A DNA stretch of 64,000 nucleotides from Ectothiorhodospiraceae bacterium 2226. Lineage in GTDB: Bacteria; Pseudomonadota; Gammaproteobacteria; GCA-013348725. Positions 37,887-47,389 of the stretch are shown piece after piece (position 1 is the stretch's first letter; each line of letters begins with the position of its first letter). Below the pieces are notes generated by a model that was given only the letters and a program-made list of their open reading frames with translations, was not told the DNA's origin and searched no databases. The position numbers and the translations under genes are program-made. Location: contig CP054689.1 in NCBI GenBank assembly GCA_013348725.1, positions 546,501-610,500 of the forward strand, given 5' to 3'.

Positions 37887-38405
37887 ATGTGTGCGTCTAC
37901 CCATCAGAATCCCGCGTTGACCCTTACAGACAGAAATCCACTGAGGCGCGCCGCCAAGGGCGTACGCTATGTAGCACTGTGCGCCGTGCTGGTGTTTGCG
38001 AACCTTCCCGCCATCACCTTTGCCCAAACATCGTGTCCTGGAATTCACGTGAACATTCTGGACATCAGAAACAACGTTGGGGCGATAGCGTGTGCCCTGT
38101 TCGAAGGCCCAGATGGCTTTCCCACTGAGTTTCTGCACTACGCGACCAACATCATGGTGATAAAGATTCGAGATACTGAGGCGCGTTGCGATTTTCTAGA
38201 CATCCCGCCGGGGACATATGCGCTTGCCGTCATCCATGATGAGAATATGGACGGCAAGCTGGACACAAACTGGCTAGGGATTCCCACGGAAGGCTACGGT
38301 TTTTCGAATGACGCAAAAGCCACGATGAGTGCGCCTTCGTTTGACGCCGCCAGCTTTACATACGACGGGCGGAACCTCGATATGACGATCACCTTGGAAT
38401 ACTGA
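37887..38405 (+). CDS. DUF2141 exported protein (left copy)
   Basis: The 172-residue product has a long N-terminal region with a hydrophobic segment (about 27-46, ending FAQ) and a DUF2141 domain. Its landmarks are NILDIRNNVGAIACALFEG, the DIPPGTYALAVIHDENMDGKLDTN block (core IPPGTYALAVIHDENMDGKL) and the GIPTEGYGFSND turn. DUF2141 proteins are exported beta proteins of unknown role. The amino-acid sequence is identical to the right copy. It converges with the hydrolase gene. Confidence 0.88.
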   Translation: MCASTHQNPALTLTDRNPLRRAAKGVRYVALCAVLVFANLPAITFAQTSCPGIHVNILDIRNNVGAIACALFEGPDGFPTEFLHYATNIMVIKIRDTEARCDFLDIPPGTYALAVIHDENMDGKLDTNWLGIPTEGYGFSNDAKATMSAPSFDAASFTYDGRNLDMTITLEY

Positions 38406-38467
38406 CGGAGAACCCCGGTCCGCTCAGTTCTCACTTTCTAACGGCAGCGGATGTCCAACAGCCGCGG

Positions 38468-39288
38468 TCAGGTCAGATTCCTGTGAATGAATGTCCTGAT
38501 TGCCTCAACATACGCGTCCGGGTGTGTGGCGTGTGGAATGTGGCCAGCGCCTGGAAGGGCAATGACCTCTACGTTGGGCAGCACGTCGGCGAGCTTTGCC
38601 ACTACCGGGGCGAACATCGGCGGACTTTGGTCGCCGGTCGTGAGCAGCGAGGGTGGAGAGAACCCTTGATCCATTCAAGATCGAAAGCAAGTTGCTCGGG
38701 ATCGTTTGACTCGTCCAAGAAGGTCGGTGCGTTCTCGATTAATGTCTGCTGGGACTCAGGCGGGAACTGTGCCCAGGTGTTGGGGCCGAGCGCAACCTTC
38801 TCGACGAACTGCTCCGCGGCACCGGCATGATCGCCGGAAGCGATGCGCTCGACGACAGCACCGATCTCGTTCTCGACTTCTTTTAGCAGCGGCGCCATGG
38901 CCGGATCGTCTTCGAGCAACGAGAACAGCGGCGGCTCGTGAGCGATGAGTCCCCTGAAAAGGTCGGGGCGCTCTCCGGCCAGCCGGAGTGTGATCGACGC
39001 GCCAAACGAGTTGCCGACTACCCACGCAGGGGCTAGCCTCAGGTTCTCGATCAACGCGGCCAGGTCGGCGACATCTTCCCGGACACTTCCTTGCGCGTCT
39101 AGGCGCTGACTTTCGCTGTGCCCGCGTCGGTCGTAGGCAAGCACCCGGAACGAATCGGCCAAACGCGGAACAACCGGATCCCAACCGTGGTGCGAGTCCC
39201 AAGACCCGTGCACGAGGACGAGAGGAGTGTCGCCCGTAGCGTTAAGCTCATAAAACAGCTGGACGCCGTTAACATTAATGGTTGCCAT
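38468..39288 (-). pseudogene. Alpha/beta hydrolase, frameshifted left copy
   Basis: Same gene as 52586-53407 but with GGG instead of GGGG after the codons for EWIK (38663-38665). Residues after ~209 are out of frame, and the C-terminal part containing the catalytic His lies in another frame. Everything else appears unchanged, so this is either a very young pseudogene or a sequencing error in a homopolymer. Confidence 0.85.
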
Positions 39289-39558
39289 GTCATCGTCCTT
39301 CCGCTTTATCCGTTTGTTCCCAGAAAGGTTATGGGGGAGATCCACTCTGGAATCGCACAACGCGCTGCCCATAAGCTGTCGGAGTGTCGGAGCCATGGAC
39401 GATCATCCGCTTCATCGGCCTGTTACCTCGCCCGTTCGGTGAAATCGGACGCCACGCCGACGCGCCAGTCCGAATGAGCAAGATGCGGCACCTGTTCTGC
39501 TCAGCGGAAGTGCGATCATGACCCTCGATATCGCCGCTGCGATCACCCGCAGGCCGAT

Positions 39559-40954
39559 TCATGGTTGCGGCTCGATGTTGTGGTTTCTGCGGAAGAAGTT
39601 ATGGGGATCATAGCGGGTCTTGATCCGCCGCAGGCGCTCCGCGTTGTCACCGAATGCGGCCCGAAGACGCTCCTCGCTTTCATCGTGGCTGAGAAAGTTC
39701 ACGTACACGCCGGTGGCCGCGTGCTCGCTGAGCCGGGTATGGCATTCCCTCGCCCAGCCGATGCACTGCTCGTCCTCCGCCGGCCGCTCGGCACGTCCGC
39801 CGAGCGTCACGATAAAGCCGGCGTCCCGGTGCGGGTACGCCGTCGCGTCGGCGCAGGCTCGCCGATGCGCCCGCCCAGGTGCTGAATCAGGATGTCGCAC
39901 AGCGGGTTCGGCATCGTCGCGGCACAACCGACGAGGGTATCGATGAGCTCGTCGGATAGCGTGGCGAGGTTGTGGGACTTCCAGTAGTAGCGTCCGCCCT
40001 TCGGGTACAGGGGGTCGGAACGGCGCTGGGCCTCCGCGTAGCGTGCAGGGGCGACGGCATCGGCGAGCGGACGGCCGAACTCGCGCAGAGGCCGGAGTAT
40101 CTCCTCACCGTCCTCCAGGTCCCCAACGTAGCACTGGATCAGGAAGAGCACTTTGGTTCCGTGTACCTGCTCCGGCAGGAACGGCAGCGGTGGCGCCGTC
40201 AGGAAGTCCGCATAAACGGTGCACTCCTTCGGCGCCCTGCTCGTGAACGCCTCGTAGTGCCGGAGCACCGCCGCCGCATCCTCTAACCGGTGGACGGTCG
40301 GGCCGAAAAGCACCTCCGGCCCAAGCTCGTGAAGCCGGAACTCGAACGAGGTGACGACCCCGAAGTTGCCGCCCCCGCCCCGTATCGCCCAGAAGAGGTC
40401 CGCGTTCTCCTGCGCGCTGGCCTTCACGAGCTCCCCTTCGGCGGTGACGACGTCGGCGGCGAGGAGGTTGTCGGCGGCGAGACCGAAAGTCCGCGCGAGC
40501 CAGCCGAATCCACCCCCGAGCGTCAACCCCGCCACGCCGGTCGTCGAGATGATGCCGCTCGGGGTCGCGAGACCGAACGCCTGCGTCTCGTGGTCGACGT
40601 CGCCCCATTGGGCGCCGCCCTGGACACGGACGGTGCGTGACTCCGGATCGACGTCAACGGCACGCATGAGCGACAGATCGATCATCAGGCCGCCGTCCAC
40701 GCTGGCGAGCCCGGCGACGTTGTGCCCGCCCCCGCGCACCGCGACCGTCAGGCCGGTCTCGCGCGCGAATTTCACCGCCGCGATCACGTCGGCCACACCT
40801 GTGCAGCGCGCGATAAGCGCGGGCGCTCGTCGATCATCGCGTTCCAGAGCGCGCGGGCCTCGTCATAGCCGTCGCTCTCGGGCCGCAGCAATTCGCCGCG
40901 CAGGCTCGTCTCGAAGGGCCCGAGCGCCGCATCCGTCCGACTCGCATCTGGCAT
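39559..40954 (-). pseudogene. FAD-linked oxidoreductase, left copy with two frameshifts
   Basis: Counterpart of 50918-52315. One C is missing from a CCCC run (40821-40823 on the plus strand), shifting the frame at about codon 45. Another C is missing from a CCC run near 39850, shifting it again at about codon 368. The right copy reads through both sites. Sequence between the two sites is intact, including the FAD-binding region. Confidence 0.85.
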
Positions 40955-40985
40955 CGCTCCTCCTACCGGAAGCGCGGGGCTTCCG

Positions 40986-41413
40986 CTACGGGTTCCCGTC
41001 TAATCGATTGCCGGCGACGCCGAGTTGCTCCATGAGCGCGAGGGTGTCGTAGTAGTCACGCTCCCAACCGATCCGTCCCTCACGGACCTCCACCACGCTG
41101 CAGGCGACCACCTCCATCCTCCTGCCGGTGGGCGGGATACCTTCCAGATCGCCGCGGTGCGTGCCTGCAAAAACGTACTCCACGATGGATACGCTCTGAC
41201 TCGGCAAGTGCTGGTGGCGGATCTCGATGGCGAGATCCGGGAACGCCGTCGTGAACGTCTCCACGACCGCAAGGACGGCCGCCACGCCCCGGTGCTCGAC
41301 ACCGTCGCCGCCGGTGTAGCTGCAGTCGGGTGGTAGATCTCGCGGAGCCGCTCGAAATCACGATCCGGCACGGCTTCGTAGACGGCGCGATGGAGTTCCC
41401 TCGTGGTGCTCAT
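40986..41413 (-). pseudogene. SnoaL-like protein, frameshifted left copy
   Basis: Counterpart of 50458-50886. CCC replaces CCCC at 41328-41330 (plus-strand GGG), shifting the frame after EIYHP at codon ~28. The rest of the gene is identical to the intact copy. Confidence 0.85.
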
Positions 41414-41942
41414 CGGTGGATGATGGTTTCGCGGATGAAGCCGATGACGGCGGTGGCACGCCCGGAGCGCGGGCCAGCCGGAGTTCGCTTGCGCAGCTTG
41501 TCCTGTCTACCCCACAAAAACGGATTCTAGTTGGCGTGGCCCAGGGGTCAAGGTGGTGGGAATTACGCTGGGGTCCGCCTTCAAACAGAAGAACAACGAT
41601 TCAACGGCAGCGACTGCTGAAGCTGGGTGGGAGCTGCTGGAACTCGCGGGCGCCAGACGTCAGCGGGGCACGGACTTGTATTCCGACATACTTCGCCTCT
41701 CCAAACACCGCTACTCGTCTGCTCCGGGTACATCAGCGCAACGTTGCATCGCAAGAACCGACCCTGTCGCACGCCTGTGCTTCGTCAACGCCGGCAGCGA
41801 CATCGAAAACGTCTGTCCCCGATTATCCCGTATCCTGGGTTTGCGGACGGCTGGAGGCAATGCGAGGCATCAACTCCAGGGCGACCCGATTCCGCCATAG
41901 CCGTGTCCCCTGCCAAACAGGCGGACAGAGAGGCTAGGACAC
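41414..41942. other. Gap in the left arm between SnoaL-like and desulforedoxin-like genes
   Basis: It holds the counterpart of the promoter described at 50320-50347 (inverted, about 41524-41551) and one GTCTGTCCCCGATTAT motif (41811-41826). No convincing gene was seen. Confidence 0.55.
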
Positions 41943-42110
41943 TTATTTCGTCTCGTTCTTCTCCTGAGCCTGTGCCTGCACAAGCTTCATCTGCTCTCCG
42001 CAGCAGATCTCTGCATGTGGCATGCTTTCTGGACAAGGACAAGGCTTCTCATAAACAAGCTGGGCTCCGCACTTCTCGCACGCATATCGATCACCGACAT
42101 TACGTTGCAT
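41943..42110 (-). CDS. Desulforedoxin-like 55-residue protein (left copy)
   Basis: Identical to 49761-49928 in the other arm; see that entry for motifs. It lies 230 bases from the IS3 element. Confidence 0.7.
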   Translation of the reverse strand: MQRNVGDRYACEKCGAQLVYEKPCPCPESMPHAEICCGEQMKLVQAQAQEKNETK

Positions 42111-42223
42111 TTCGCTCTCCTTCTTAGCTTCACACGTAAGAGTAGGGTATACCGGCCACCTGCGCTCGCAAGCATCGCGATCGTGTCGCCTAACGTGTTA
42201 ATTCCCCGCCTGCGCAGCTTTTC

Positions 42224-42340
42224 GGAGAAACCCGCAATCTCCGCAGAAAGCCGGGTTAGGAGAAACCGGGGTCTGTCCCCGATTATGCACGGAGAAACCC
42301 GCAATCTCCGCAGAAAGCCGGGTTAGGAGAAACCGGGGTC
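42224..42340 (+). repeat. 67-bp tandem duplication carrying the dispersed motif, interrupted by IS3
   Basis: The block starting GGAGAAACCCGCAATCTCCG at 42224 starts again at 42291. The second copy stops at GGGGTC (42340), where the IS3 element begins. Its remainder, TGTCCCCGATTATGCAC, resumes beyond the element at 43621. Both copies contain short self-complementary segments (CCCGCAATCTCCGCAGAAAGCCGGG region). Confidence 0.85.
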
Positions 42341-42371
42341 TGAGCTAACCCGGATTCCTCGGACAGGTTAA

Positions 42372-43232
42372 TTAAGCATTTCGCCATTCGCCATCAACTT
42401 CCTCCGGCGTGCGATAGCCCAGAGTCTGGTGCAATCGCTGCCGGTTATAGTACACCTCGATGTAGTCGAAGATCGCGGCCTTGGCATAGTCCCGCGTCGG
42501 GAAGTCGCGGTGGTGCACGAGCTCGTTCTTTAGGCTCGAGAAGAAACTCTCCGCGACCGCATTGTCGTAAGCGCTCTTGCGACCACTCATGCTGGGAAGG
42601 GCGCCCGCTGCTTGTAAGCGATCCCGATACATAGCGGCGCTGTAGGTGGCTCCGCGGTCCGTGTGGTGGATGAGGCCCGGTGGGGGCGCCCGGTGCGCGA
42701 GCGCCATGTTCAACGCAGCTAGAGCGAGATCTTTGTCCGGACGCGTTCCCATCGCCCAGCCCACCACTTTGCGGGAGTAGAGGTCGAGCAGCACCGCGAG
42801 GTTGAGCCACCCCTCCCGGGTGCGGATGAAGGTGATATCCCCGACCCACGCACGATTGGGCGCCGACGCGAGGAAACGACGCTCCAGTCTATCGGGCGCC
42901 GCCAGAGGTGTCTGGTGGTGCTCGATGATCACCCGAAAGCGGCGCTTGCGGTTGGCTTCGATGCCATCGCGCTTCCTCAGCCGCGCCACACGGTGCTTGC
43001 CACAGGGGACGCCTTCGCGGCGTAGAACATGCCAAGTCTTGAGCGCGCCGCACGCCTGTCGGTGTTCACGGTGGATGCGGCGGATCTCGATCAGGAGGGC
43101 GGCATCAGACTGCGCGCGGGCGCTAGTCCCGCGCCCCTGCCACATAAAAGCGCTGCGCGAGACCTGTAGGGCACGGCACAATGAGGCCAAGGAGTACTGC
43201 GAGCGCGACACTGCGATGTAGGCGTACTTCAC
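42372..43232 (-). CDS. IS3-family transposase OrfB
   Basis: The 286-residue integrase-type catalytic subunit has an HTH_21-like start and the rve core with the DDE residues: Asp in GDITFI, Asp in HTDRG and Glu in NAVAESFFSSLKNE. GTG 43232 overlaps the orfA stop. Expression as an OrfAB fusion by frameshifting is usual in the family; the overlap here would also allow re-initiation. The RLHQTLGYRTPEE C-terminus is complete, so the element may be active. Confidence 0.93.
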   Translation of the reverse strand: MKYAYIAVSRSQYSLASLCRALQVSRSAFMWQGRGTSARAQSDAALLIEIRRIHREHRQACGALKTWHVLRREGVPCGKHRVARLRKRDGIEANRKRRFRVIIEHHQTPLAAPDRLERRFLASAPNRAWVGDITFIRTREGWLNLAVLLDLYSRKVVGWAMGTRPDKDLALAALNMALAHRAPPPGLIHHTDRGATYSAAMYRDRLQAAGALPSMSGRKSAYDNAVAESFFSSLKNELVHHRDFPTRDYAKAAIFDYIEVYYNRQRLHQTLGYRTPEEVDGEWRNA

Positions 43233-43558
43233 GTCAGATCCTTCGCGAAGTACGCCGCAGCTTTTTTTAAGATGTCGCGCTCCTCGGTGACCCGCTTGAG
43301 CTCTCGGCGCAGGCGTTCGATTTCGCTCTGCTCGTCAAGGGGCTTGCGGCCTGGTCCACGGAAAGCGCGATCTGTTCCAGCGACGTCGAGCTGCTCCCTC
43401 CATTTATAAAGCTGGTTGCGCGCGACTCCCAGTTCCAGCGCGAGCTGGGTCGCTGGCTTCTGGCCAAGCTCCAATAGGCGTACTGCTTCGAGCTTGAACT
43501 CTTTCGTATACCGGGTGCGCAGGCGCTCCGGATTCACCTTATTCTTCTTCGTTCCCAT
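43229..43558 (-). CDS. IS3-family transposase OrfA
   Basis: The 109-residue DNA-binding subunit has a helix-turn-helix (YTKEFKLEAVRLLELGQKPA with LALELGVARNQLYKWR) and a C-terminal leucine-rich coil (EIERLRRELKRVTEERDILKKA). ATG 43558 lies just inside the IS end. Confidence 0.92.
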   Translation of the reverse strand: MGTKKNKVNPERLRTRYTKEFKLEAVRLLELGQKPATQLALELGVARNQLYKWREQLDVAGTDRAFRGPGRKPLDEQSEIERLRRELKRVTEERDILKKAAAYFAKDLT

Positions 43559-43618
43559 CGGACACCTCCTGAGGTATTGTCTACCTTCAAAAGTGTCCGA
43601 GAAAAGCGGGTTAGCTCA

Positions 43619-43635
43619 GTCTGTCCCCGATTATG
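43619..43635 (+). repeat. Dispersed motif split by the IS3 insertion, right half
   Basis: GTCTGTCCCCGATTATG directly follows the IS3 end; its GTC is the duplicated target. Confidence 0.8.
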
Positions 43636-43636
43636 C

Positions 43637-44045
43637 ACAGCTGGTTGGGGCGATTGGCCGTGAATCGGCGATTGACCCGGTCCAGCGGGCACGGCGCGGA
43701 GCGCTCCGCTACGGTGGTGCGCACCGACTTACCACGGCGCGCGCCCTGCAAGCCCAGGCGGCGCATGAGCCGCTCGACCGTGCAGCGCGCCACGGCAATG
43801 CCTTCGCGGTTGAGCTGCTTCCAAACCTTGTCCGCGCCGTAGACGTGCAGGTTGGCCTGCCAAACCCGCTCAATCTCCGCCATCAGCACCGTATCGCGCT
43901 TGGCGCGGGCGCTGCGCAGATCAGGATCACGCTGGCAGGCCGCATGGCGCCGGTAGGCGGACGGGGCGACCTGCAACACCTTGCAGATCGGCTCGACCCC
44001 GTAAACGTCTCGGTGCTGATCGATGTAGGCGTTTACTTCAGCTTG
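43637..44045 (-). pseudogene. IS3-family OrfB, 3'-truncated
   Basis: The frame reads AYIDQHRDVYGVEPICKVLQVAPSAYRRHA and continues to VNRRFTANRPNQL, where homology ends at the dispersed motif. All DDE residues would lie in the lost part, so it cannot be catalytic. Normally made by frameshift from orfA. Confidence 0.85.
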
Positions 44046-44353
44046 CGGTCGAGCTCCGCCTGCGCGAAAAAAGCGCTGGCGGTGCGCAGGATCTCATTGG
44101 CCCGGCGCAATTCCTTGTTCTCGCGCTCCAGTTCCTTGATGCGCTGCGTCTCCGTCGTGGGAGTGCCCGGACGCGCCCCGGAATCGACCTGCGCACGCTT
44201 GACCCACTCCAGCAGCGTCTGCGGCACGCAGCCGATCTTGGGCGCGATCGACTCGACAGCAGCCCACAACGAGGAATATCCGCCCCGATGCTCCTGCACC
44301 ATGCGAACCGCGCGCTCACGCACTTCCGGGGAAAACTTGTTGGTCTTGTTCAT
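44033..44353 (-). CDS. IS3-family transposase OrfA of the truncated element
   Basis: The 106-residue protein has a helix-turn-helix ([35 protein letters not shown]) and a coiled coil ([19 protein letters not shown]). It is complete but without a functional partner here. It differs from the OrfA at 43229, so the two elements belong to different IS3 subgroups. Confidence 0.88.
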   Translation of the reverse strand: MNKTNKFSPEVRERAVRMVQEHRGGYSSLWAAVESIAPKIGCVPQTLLEWVKRAQVDSGARPGTPTTETQRIKELERENKELRRANEILRTASAFFAQAELDRKLK

Positions 44354-44402
44354 GGCTCCATTCTCTCAGAGGTTGGAGCCTCCGCGAAACCCGGGGCGGT
44401 TC

Positions 44403-44810
44403 ATGCTGGCCCATGCCTGGAACCACGAGCACGTTCAGCGCGCCCAACTCGAGCAGGCCGCTCACGCCGAGCGGGAAGGGGTAACCGTGCGTGACAAGTT
44501 CGACCCCCACGGACTGCCCCCGGACGTCCTGACGCAGCTACGCGACGCACTCAAGTCAATTCCCGGCCTGCGACGCGTGTACCTGGTACGGAAGCGGGTG
44601 AAGCATTTCGCGCACCGCCCGCTCTTCATCCTTGGATTCGGCGTCACGGGCGTGCTCCGGCCACATAGCAAAAGCCGCGCCGTGCGCGTCCTAAACCTCA
44701 TCCAGGAGCGCGTTAGCTTCCCCGGCGAGACGATGATCCTGAACGTCGAGGGCGACAACTATCGATTCGGACGAAAGCTGCGCTGGAAACGCGGAGCGCG
44801 CATCGTTTGA
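44403..44810 (+). pseudogene. 5'-truncated unknown gene beside the IS3 remnant
   Basis: An open frame of 135 codons begins exactly at the IS end (its ATG spans the IS terminal CA). It includes PPDVLTQLRDALKSIPGLRRVYLVRKRVKHF and FGVTGVLRPHSKSRAVRVLNLI. The alternating helix-strand pattern looks like a genuine C-terminal domain, faintly like SseB-C, but I cannot name it. The N-terminal part was probably lost when the IS inserted. Confidence 0.55.
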
Positions 44811-44907
44811 GACCGCACGGCGCCATACCAGTCTATCTGGATCTTGGCAGGATCAATTCCCGATTACTCCGCAGGTCAGACCACTCTGGCCGGCGGTTCG
44901 CACACCG

Positions 44908-45162
44908 CTACACGGCGCTGCCACGACCAGCGTGTGCCGCCGCCCAGCCAAGATACCCGCAAAGCAGAGCGAACATGCCGGTAAGCGTCATGGCGTAATG
45001 AACTTGACGACAGCGAACATGCTCCGCGAACAACGAGAACTCAGAGCCACAGAAGCCTGACGCCAGACTTGCGGCAGAGATAATCCACAGGGAGCAGTAG
45101 AGCGACGCCAGCGCGCTGAGGAGCGAGCCCGCGATGAGCCAAACACGAAACCCGCGCCTCAT
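44908..45162 (-). CDS. Small two-helix membrane protein
   Basis: The 84-residue product starts MRRGFRVWLIAGSLLSALAS. It has two hydrophobic helices (about 7-35 and 58-78) joined by a Cys-containing extracytoplasmic loop (CGSEFSLFAEHVRCRQVHY). The frame is open upstream, but ATG 45162 starts the helix. Unknown function. It is 46 bases downstream of the next small membrane gene. Confidence 0.55.
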   Translation of the reverse strand: MRRGFRVWLIAGSLLSALASLYCSLWIISAASLASGFCGSEFSLFAEHVRCRQVHYAMTLTGMFALLCGYLGWAAAHAGRGSAV

Positions 45163-45208
45163 GCCTGCCCCGACTACCCCGTAAACTAGGGGCGATCCCA
45201 GATCACTC

Positions 45209-45472
45209 TCAGTTACCCTGCCGATTGCGCTGCGCCCGTTCGCTGCGCACAAGCAGAATCCGAAACTGTATGAACATGCAGATCACAGCAACCGCAATCA
45301 CCCCAAGGAAAATCGGCCAAGCGAACTCCGCCGGGATCAGGCCGAGCGGCTTCCCGCTTCCCGGGAACAATTCCGCGAAAGCGATCCCGATCAAAATGAT
45401 TGCCACCAGATCAACTGCCAACAGGGCCGGCGGAAACAGCCCCGCTGTGTTGTTCTGCGATCGCGTACTCAT
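45209..45472 (-). CDS. Small two-helix membrane protein
   Basis: The 87-residue product MSTRSQNNTAGLFPPALLAV... has two hydrophobic helices (about 14-34 and 50-72) and a basic C-terminus (RSERAQRNRQGN). A GGAGGAGAAAC ribosome site precedes ATG 45472, which supports this start over the longer frame. Likely transcribed with the next small membrane gene. Confidence 0.65.
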   Translation of the reverse strand: MSTRSQNNTAGLFPPALLAVDLVAIILIGIAFAELFPGSGKPLGLIPAEFAWPIFLGVIAVAVICMFIQFRILLVRSERAQRNRQGN

Positions 45473-45926
45473 GAGTTTCTCCTCCGACCAGGGCAGCCCC
45501 CGTCTCCACGAAAGGCGGGATAGCTCAGCTTTTCTTCTGCTTCTTTCTCCGGGTCTGACGTCTGACCCTTCTCCCTTCTCGCCTACCTTCATAAGTCGAC
45601 GCTCGCCGCGCGCAGATCGTCCAGATGCCGGCGGCAATCCTGCTCCGTTGTCGCCGCACTGGATGACGTGCTGCGGAACACCAGGAAGCGTGAAGCCGTG
45701 CTCCCTTGGCCCCCCCCTCCTTCTTGTTGTTCGGAGATTAGCGGAAATTGCTCTCTGACCCGCGCCTTGGTTTCCATATAACACCAGATGTGAGCCTCTC
45801 TGGTTTCCTAGAAATACACAGTATCTTCAGTTGTCGTGCAACGTTGATTGTGCGAGACTGGGCCTACCGCGCATGCGCCCTCTAGGCTGCGGATTACAAC
45901 ACAATAACAATGAAGGGTTCCTTCCA
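45473..45926. other. Gap upstream of A2
   Basis: The last ~120 bases match the shared A-gene upstream region (CACAGTATC, TTGTCGTGCA, GGATTACAACA, AATAACAATGAAGGG). The earlier part holds only weak open frames without ribosome sites. Confidence 0.55.
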
Positions 45927-47378
45927 ATGCCCTATTCTCATCCTACCGTTAGTGCGGTTCCAGCACTAACGATCGTGCTGTGGCGCGCGCTCTACGTCCT
46001 AGGCTGGTTCCCGCTTCTTTCACTGATCGCCTGCTCTGCAGCAACGGCGGCGGTTCCATCGAAGTTTGCTGGCTTAGTCCAGGTAAACGGACAGGTAGTA
46101 CCAATCGTGAACAATCTGTTCCAGCGTCAGCAATATAGTGCCGCTGGCGCGCTGGTCACTTTCGAGCCTTGGGTAACGGATCCGGAGACCAAAGAGCGGA
46201 TCTATTCCGTCGCTCCCGGGGAAACCTTCATGTGGATTTGGCGCGATGTTGACTCGGGCCAACCACTTGCATTCAACAGCGTCAGCTATCTCGGCGGCGA
46301 GGCCTTATGCTGGAGCGACGGCTCGTGTGGTCCATCCGTGTCCTGGTGGTCGGCGTTGGTCCTTCAGTGCATGGAGGAACACGACCGCGTCCGGGTCGAG
46401 GTTTATCACGATGGCGCCTTCCTCGGTGCCGATACACTGCGCCCGACACGCTTCGTGCCCCGGCTGACGACAACGGAGATGGCATCGGCGATCGAACCCA
46501 AGCGCACGCGGCTCAGGGAGGGTGAAACCACCGAAGTTACTGTCGTTGTAACCGATGATCTCGGATGCTCGCGCCCGATCGCCGGTGCGCGAGTCCGCGT
46601 GAGCGCAACGATTGCGAAGAGTGAGACCAATGCGCAACCGTACTTGACCAAAAATGATATCGGCACCGGAGAGTTCTCCAGCCTCGGATTCGACGCAGTC
46701 GTCAACCCGGACGAGCCGACCCAGGCCGGGACAGTCATCGAAGGAGTTACCGACTGGCAGGGTCGTTTCAAAACACGCTATCAGGCCCAGGCGCATGCGG
46801 CCGAGGAGTCATTCGCGTTTGAGGTCACGCGCCCGGCCAGCGGGACTGACCCAAAGTTGGTCGGTCAACCTGTGGAACGGCAACTCCGCATCGCGGTGCC
46901 CGACTTGGTACGCATCACCCACGACAACGCGCCGCTCGCTTTCGCCGACGCCGGGAGCTGCCGCCATGCAGACTACCCGCACTGGCTGACGATCAACACG
47001 CGTTCGAGGGTCATGACCCTGGCGGCTATCTACCACAATGAAACGGGGAGGCTACTGTCGTTAAATGATGGCAGCCTACCACTCGGCGGCGTCATCGCCC
47101 GCGCACGTGTGACCCCCGAGCACGAATCCATCCCCCAGATTCCCAACCACGGAACTCCGCGCTGCCACGGCTCGCACCGCCAGGGCATCGACATCGACTT
47201 CAACGACGACGACCGGTTGGTGGGAACACCTGGAAAGGAGCCCGTGGGCCTAAGTATGACTGCGACCCCATCAGGCAGCGGCGACGGTACGGTACTCGAC
47301 CGACTTGACGTCGTTACAAGCTGGCTTGAGGGAACGCGTATTCCCTCCGCGGGGATTCACTACCGCTTTCCGAACTGA
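45927..47378 (+). CDS. A2: exported Ig-like/LAS peptidase-like protein
   Basis: The 483-residue paralogue of A1 has the same layout. The signal ends in LIAC, followed by the Cys/Trp domain and the Ig-like region (RLREGETTEVTVVVTDD). The peptidase-like end has SLNDGSLPLGGV, HGSHRQGIDID and terminal IHYRF all retained. The N-terminal ~30 residues and the segment between HGSHRQG and the end differ most. ATG 45927 matches A1 and A3 in sequence context; longer upstream codons are leader. B2 starts 11 bases after the stop. Confidence 0.8.
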   Translation: MPYSHPTVSAVPALTIVLWRALYVLGWFPLLSLIACSAATAAVPSKFAGLVQVNGQVVPIVNNLFQRQQYSAAGALVTFEPWVTDPETKERIYSVAPGETFMWIWRDVDSGQPLAFNSVSYLGGEALCWSDGSCGPSVSWWSALVLQCMEEHDRVRVEVYHDGAFLGADTLRPTRFVPRLTTTEMASAIEPKRTRLREGETTEVTVVVTDDLGCSRPIAGARVRVSATIAKSETNAQPYLTKNDIGTGEFSSLGFDAVVNPDEPTQAGTVIEGVTDWQGRFKTRYQAQAHAAEESFAFEVTRPASGTDPKLVGQPVERQLRIAVPDLVRITHDNAPLAFADAGSCRHADYPHWLTINTRSRVMTLAAIYHNETGRLLSLNDGSLPLGGVIARARVTPEHESIPQIPNHGTPRCHGSHRQGIDIDFNDDDRLVGTPGKEPVGLSMTATPSGSGDGTVLDRLDVVTSWLEGTRIPSAGIHYRFPN

Positions 47379-47389
47379 GAGGCTTCGCC

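Larger units (their letters stand above)
37310..42287 (+). repeat. Inner left arm of the inverted duplication
   Basis: About 4.98 kb appears identical, inverted, to 49584-54564. Paired coordinates sum to 91871-91875; the drift reflects five one-base differences, all in G or C runs. It carries the end of B, C, DUF2141, hydrolase, FAD oxidoreductase, SnoaL-like and desulforedoxin-like genes. The inner boundary coincides with a GTCTGTCCCCGATTAT motif. Confidence 0.93.
42341..43618 (-). mobile_element. Complete IS3-family insertion sequence, 1,278 bp
   Basis: The terminal inverted repeats begin TGAGCTAACCCG at both ends and share TCGGACA further in. The ends are TG...CA. The element is flanked by a 3-bp direct repeat, GTC, on each side. 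It contains orfA and orfB in the expected order, both intact. It landed inside a GTCTGTCCCCGATTAT motif. Confidence 0.9.
43636..44403 (-). mobile_element. Truncated second IS3-family element
   Basis: The 5' end is present: the terminal repeat reads TGAACCGCCCCGGGTTTCGC from 44403 inward. The 3' half is gone, cut at the GATTATGCAC motif at about 43636. It carries orfA and the first ~135 codons of orfB. Confidence 0.85.

Noticed and set aside
45589-45777. 62-codon open frame upstream of A2
   Set aside because: Low-complexity Ser/Gly sequence and no ribosome site. It lies beside the leader shared by the A genes.
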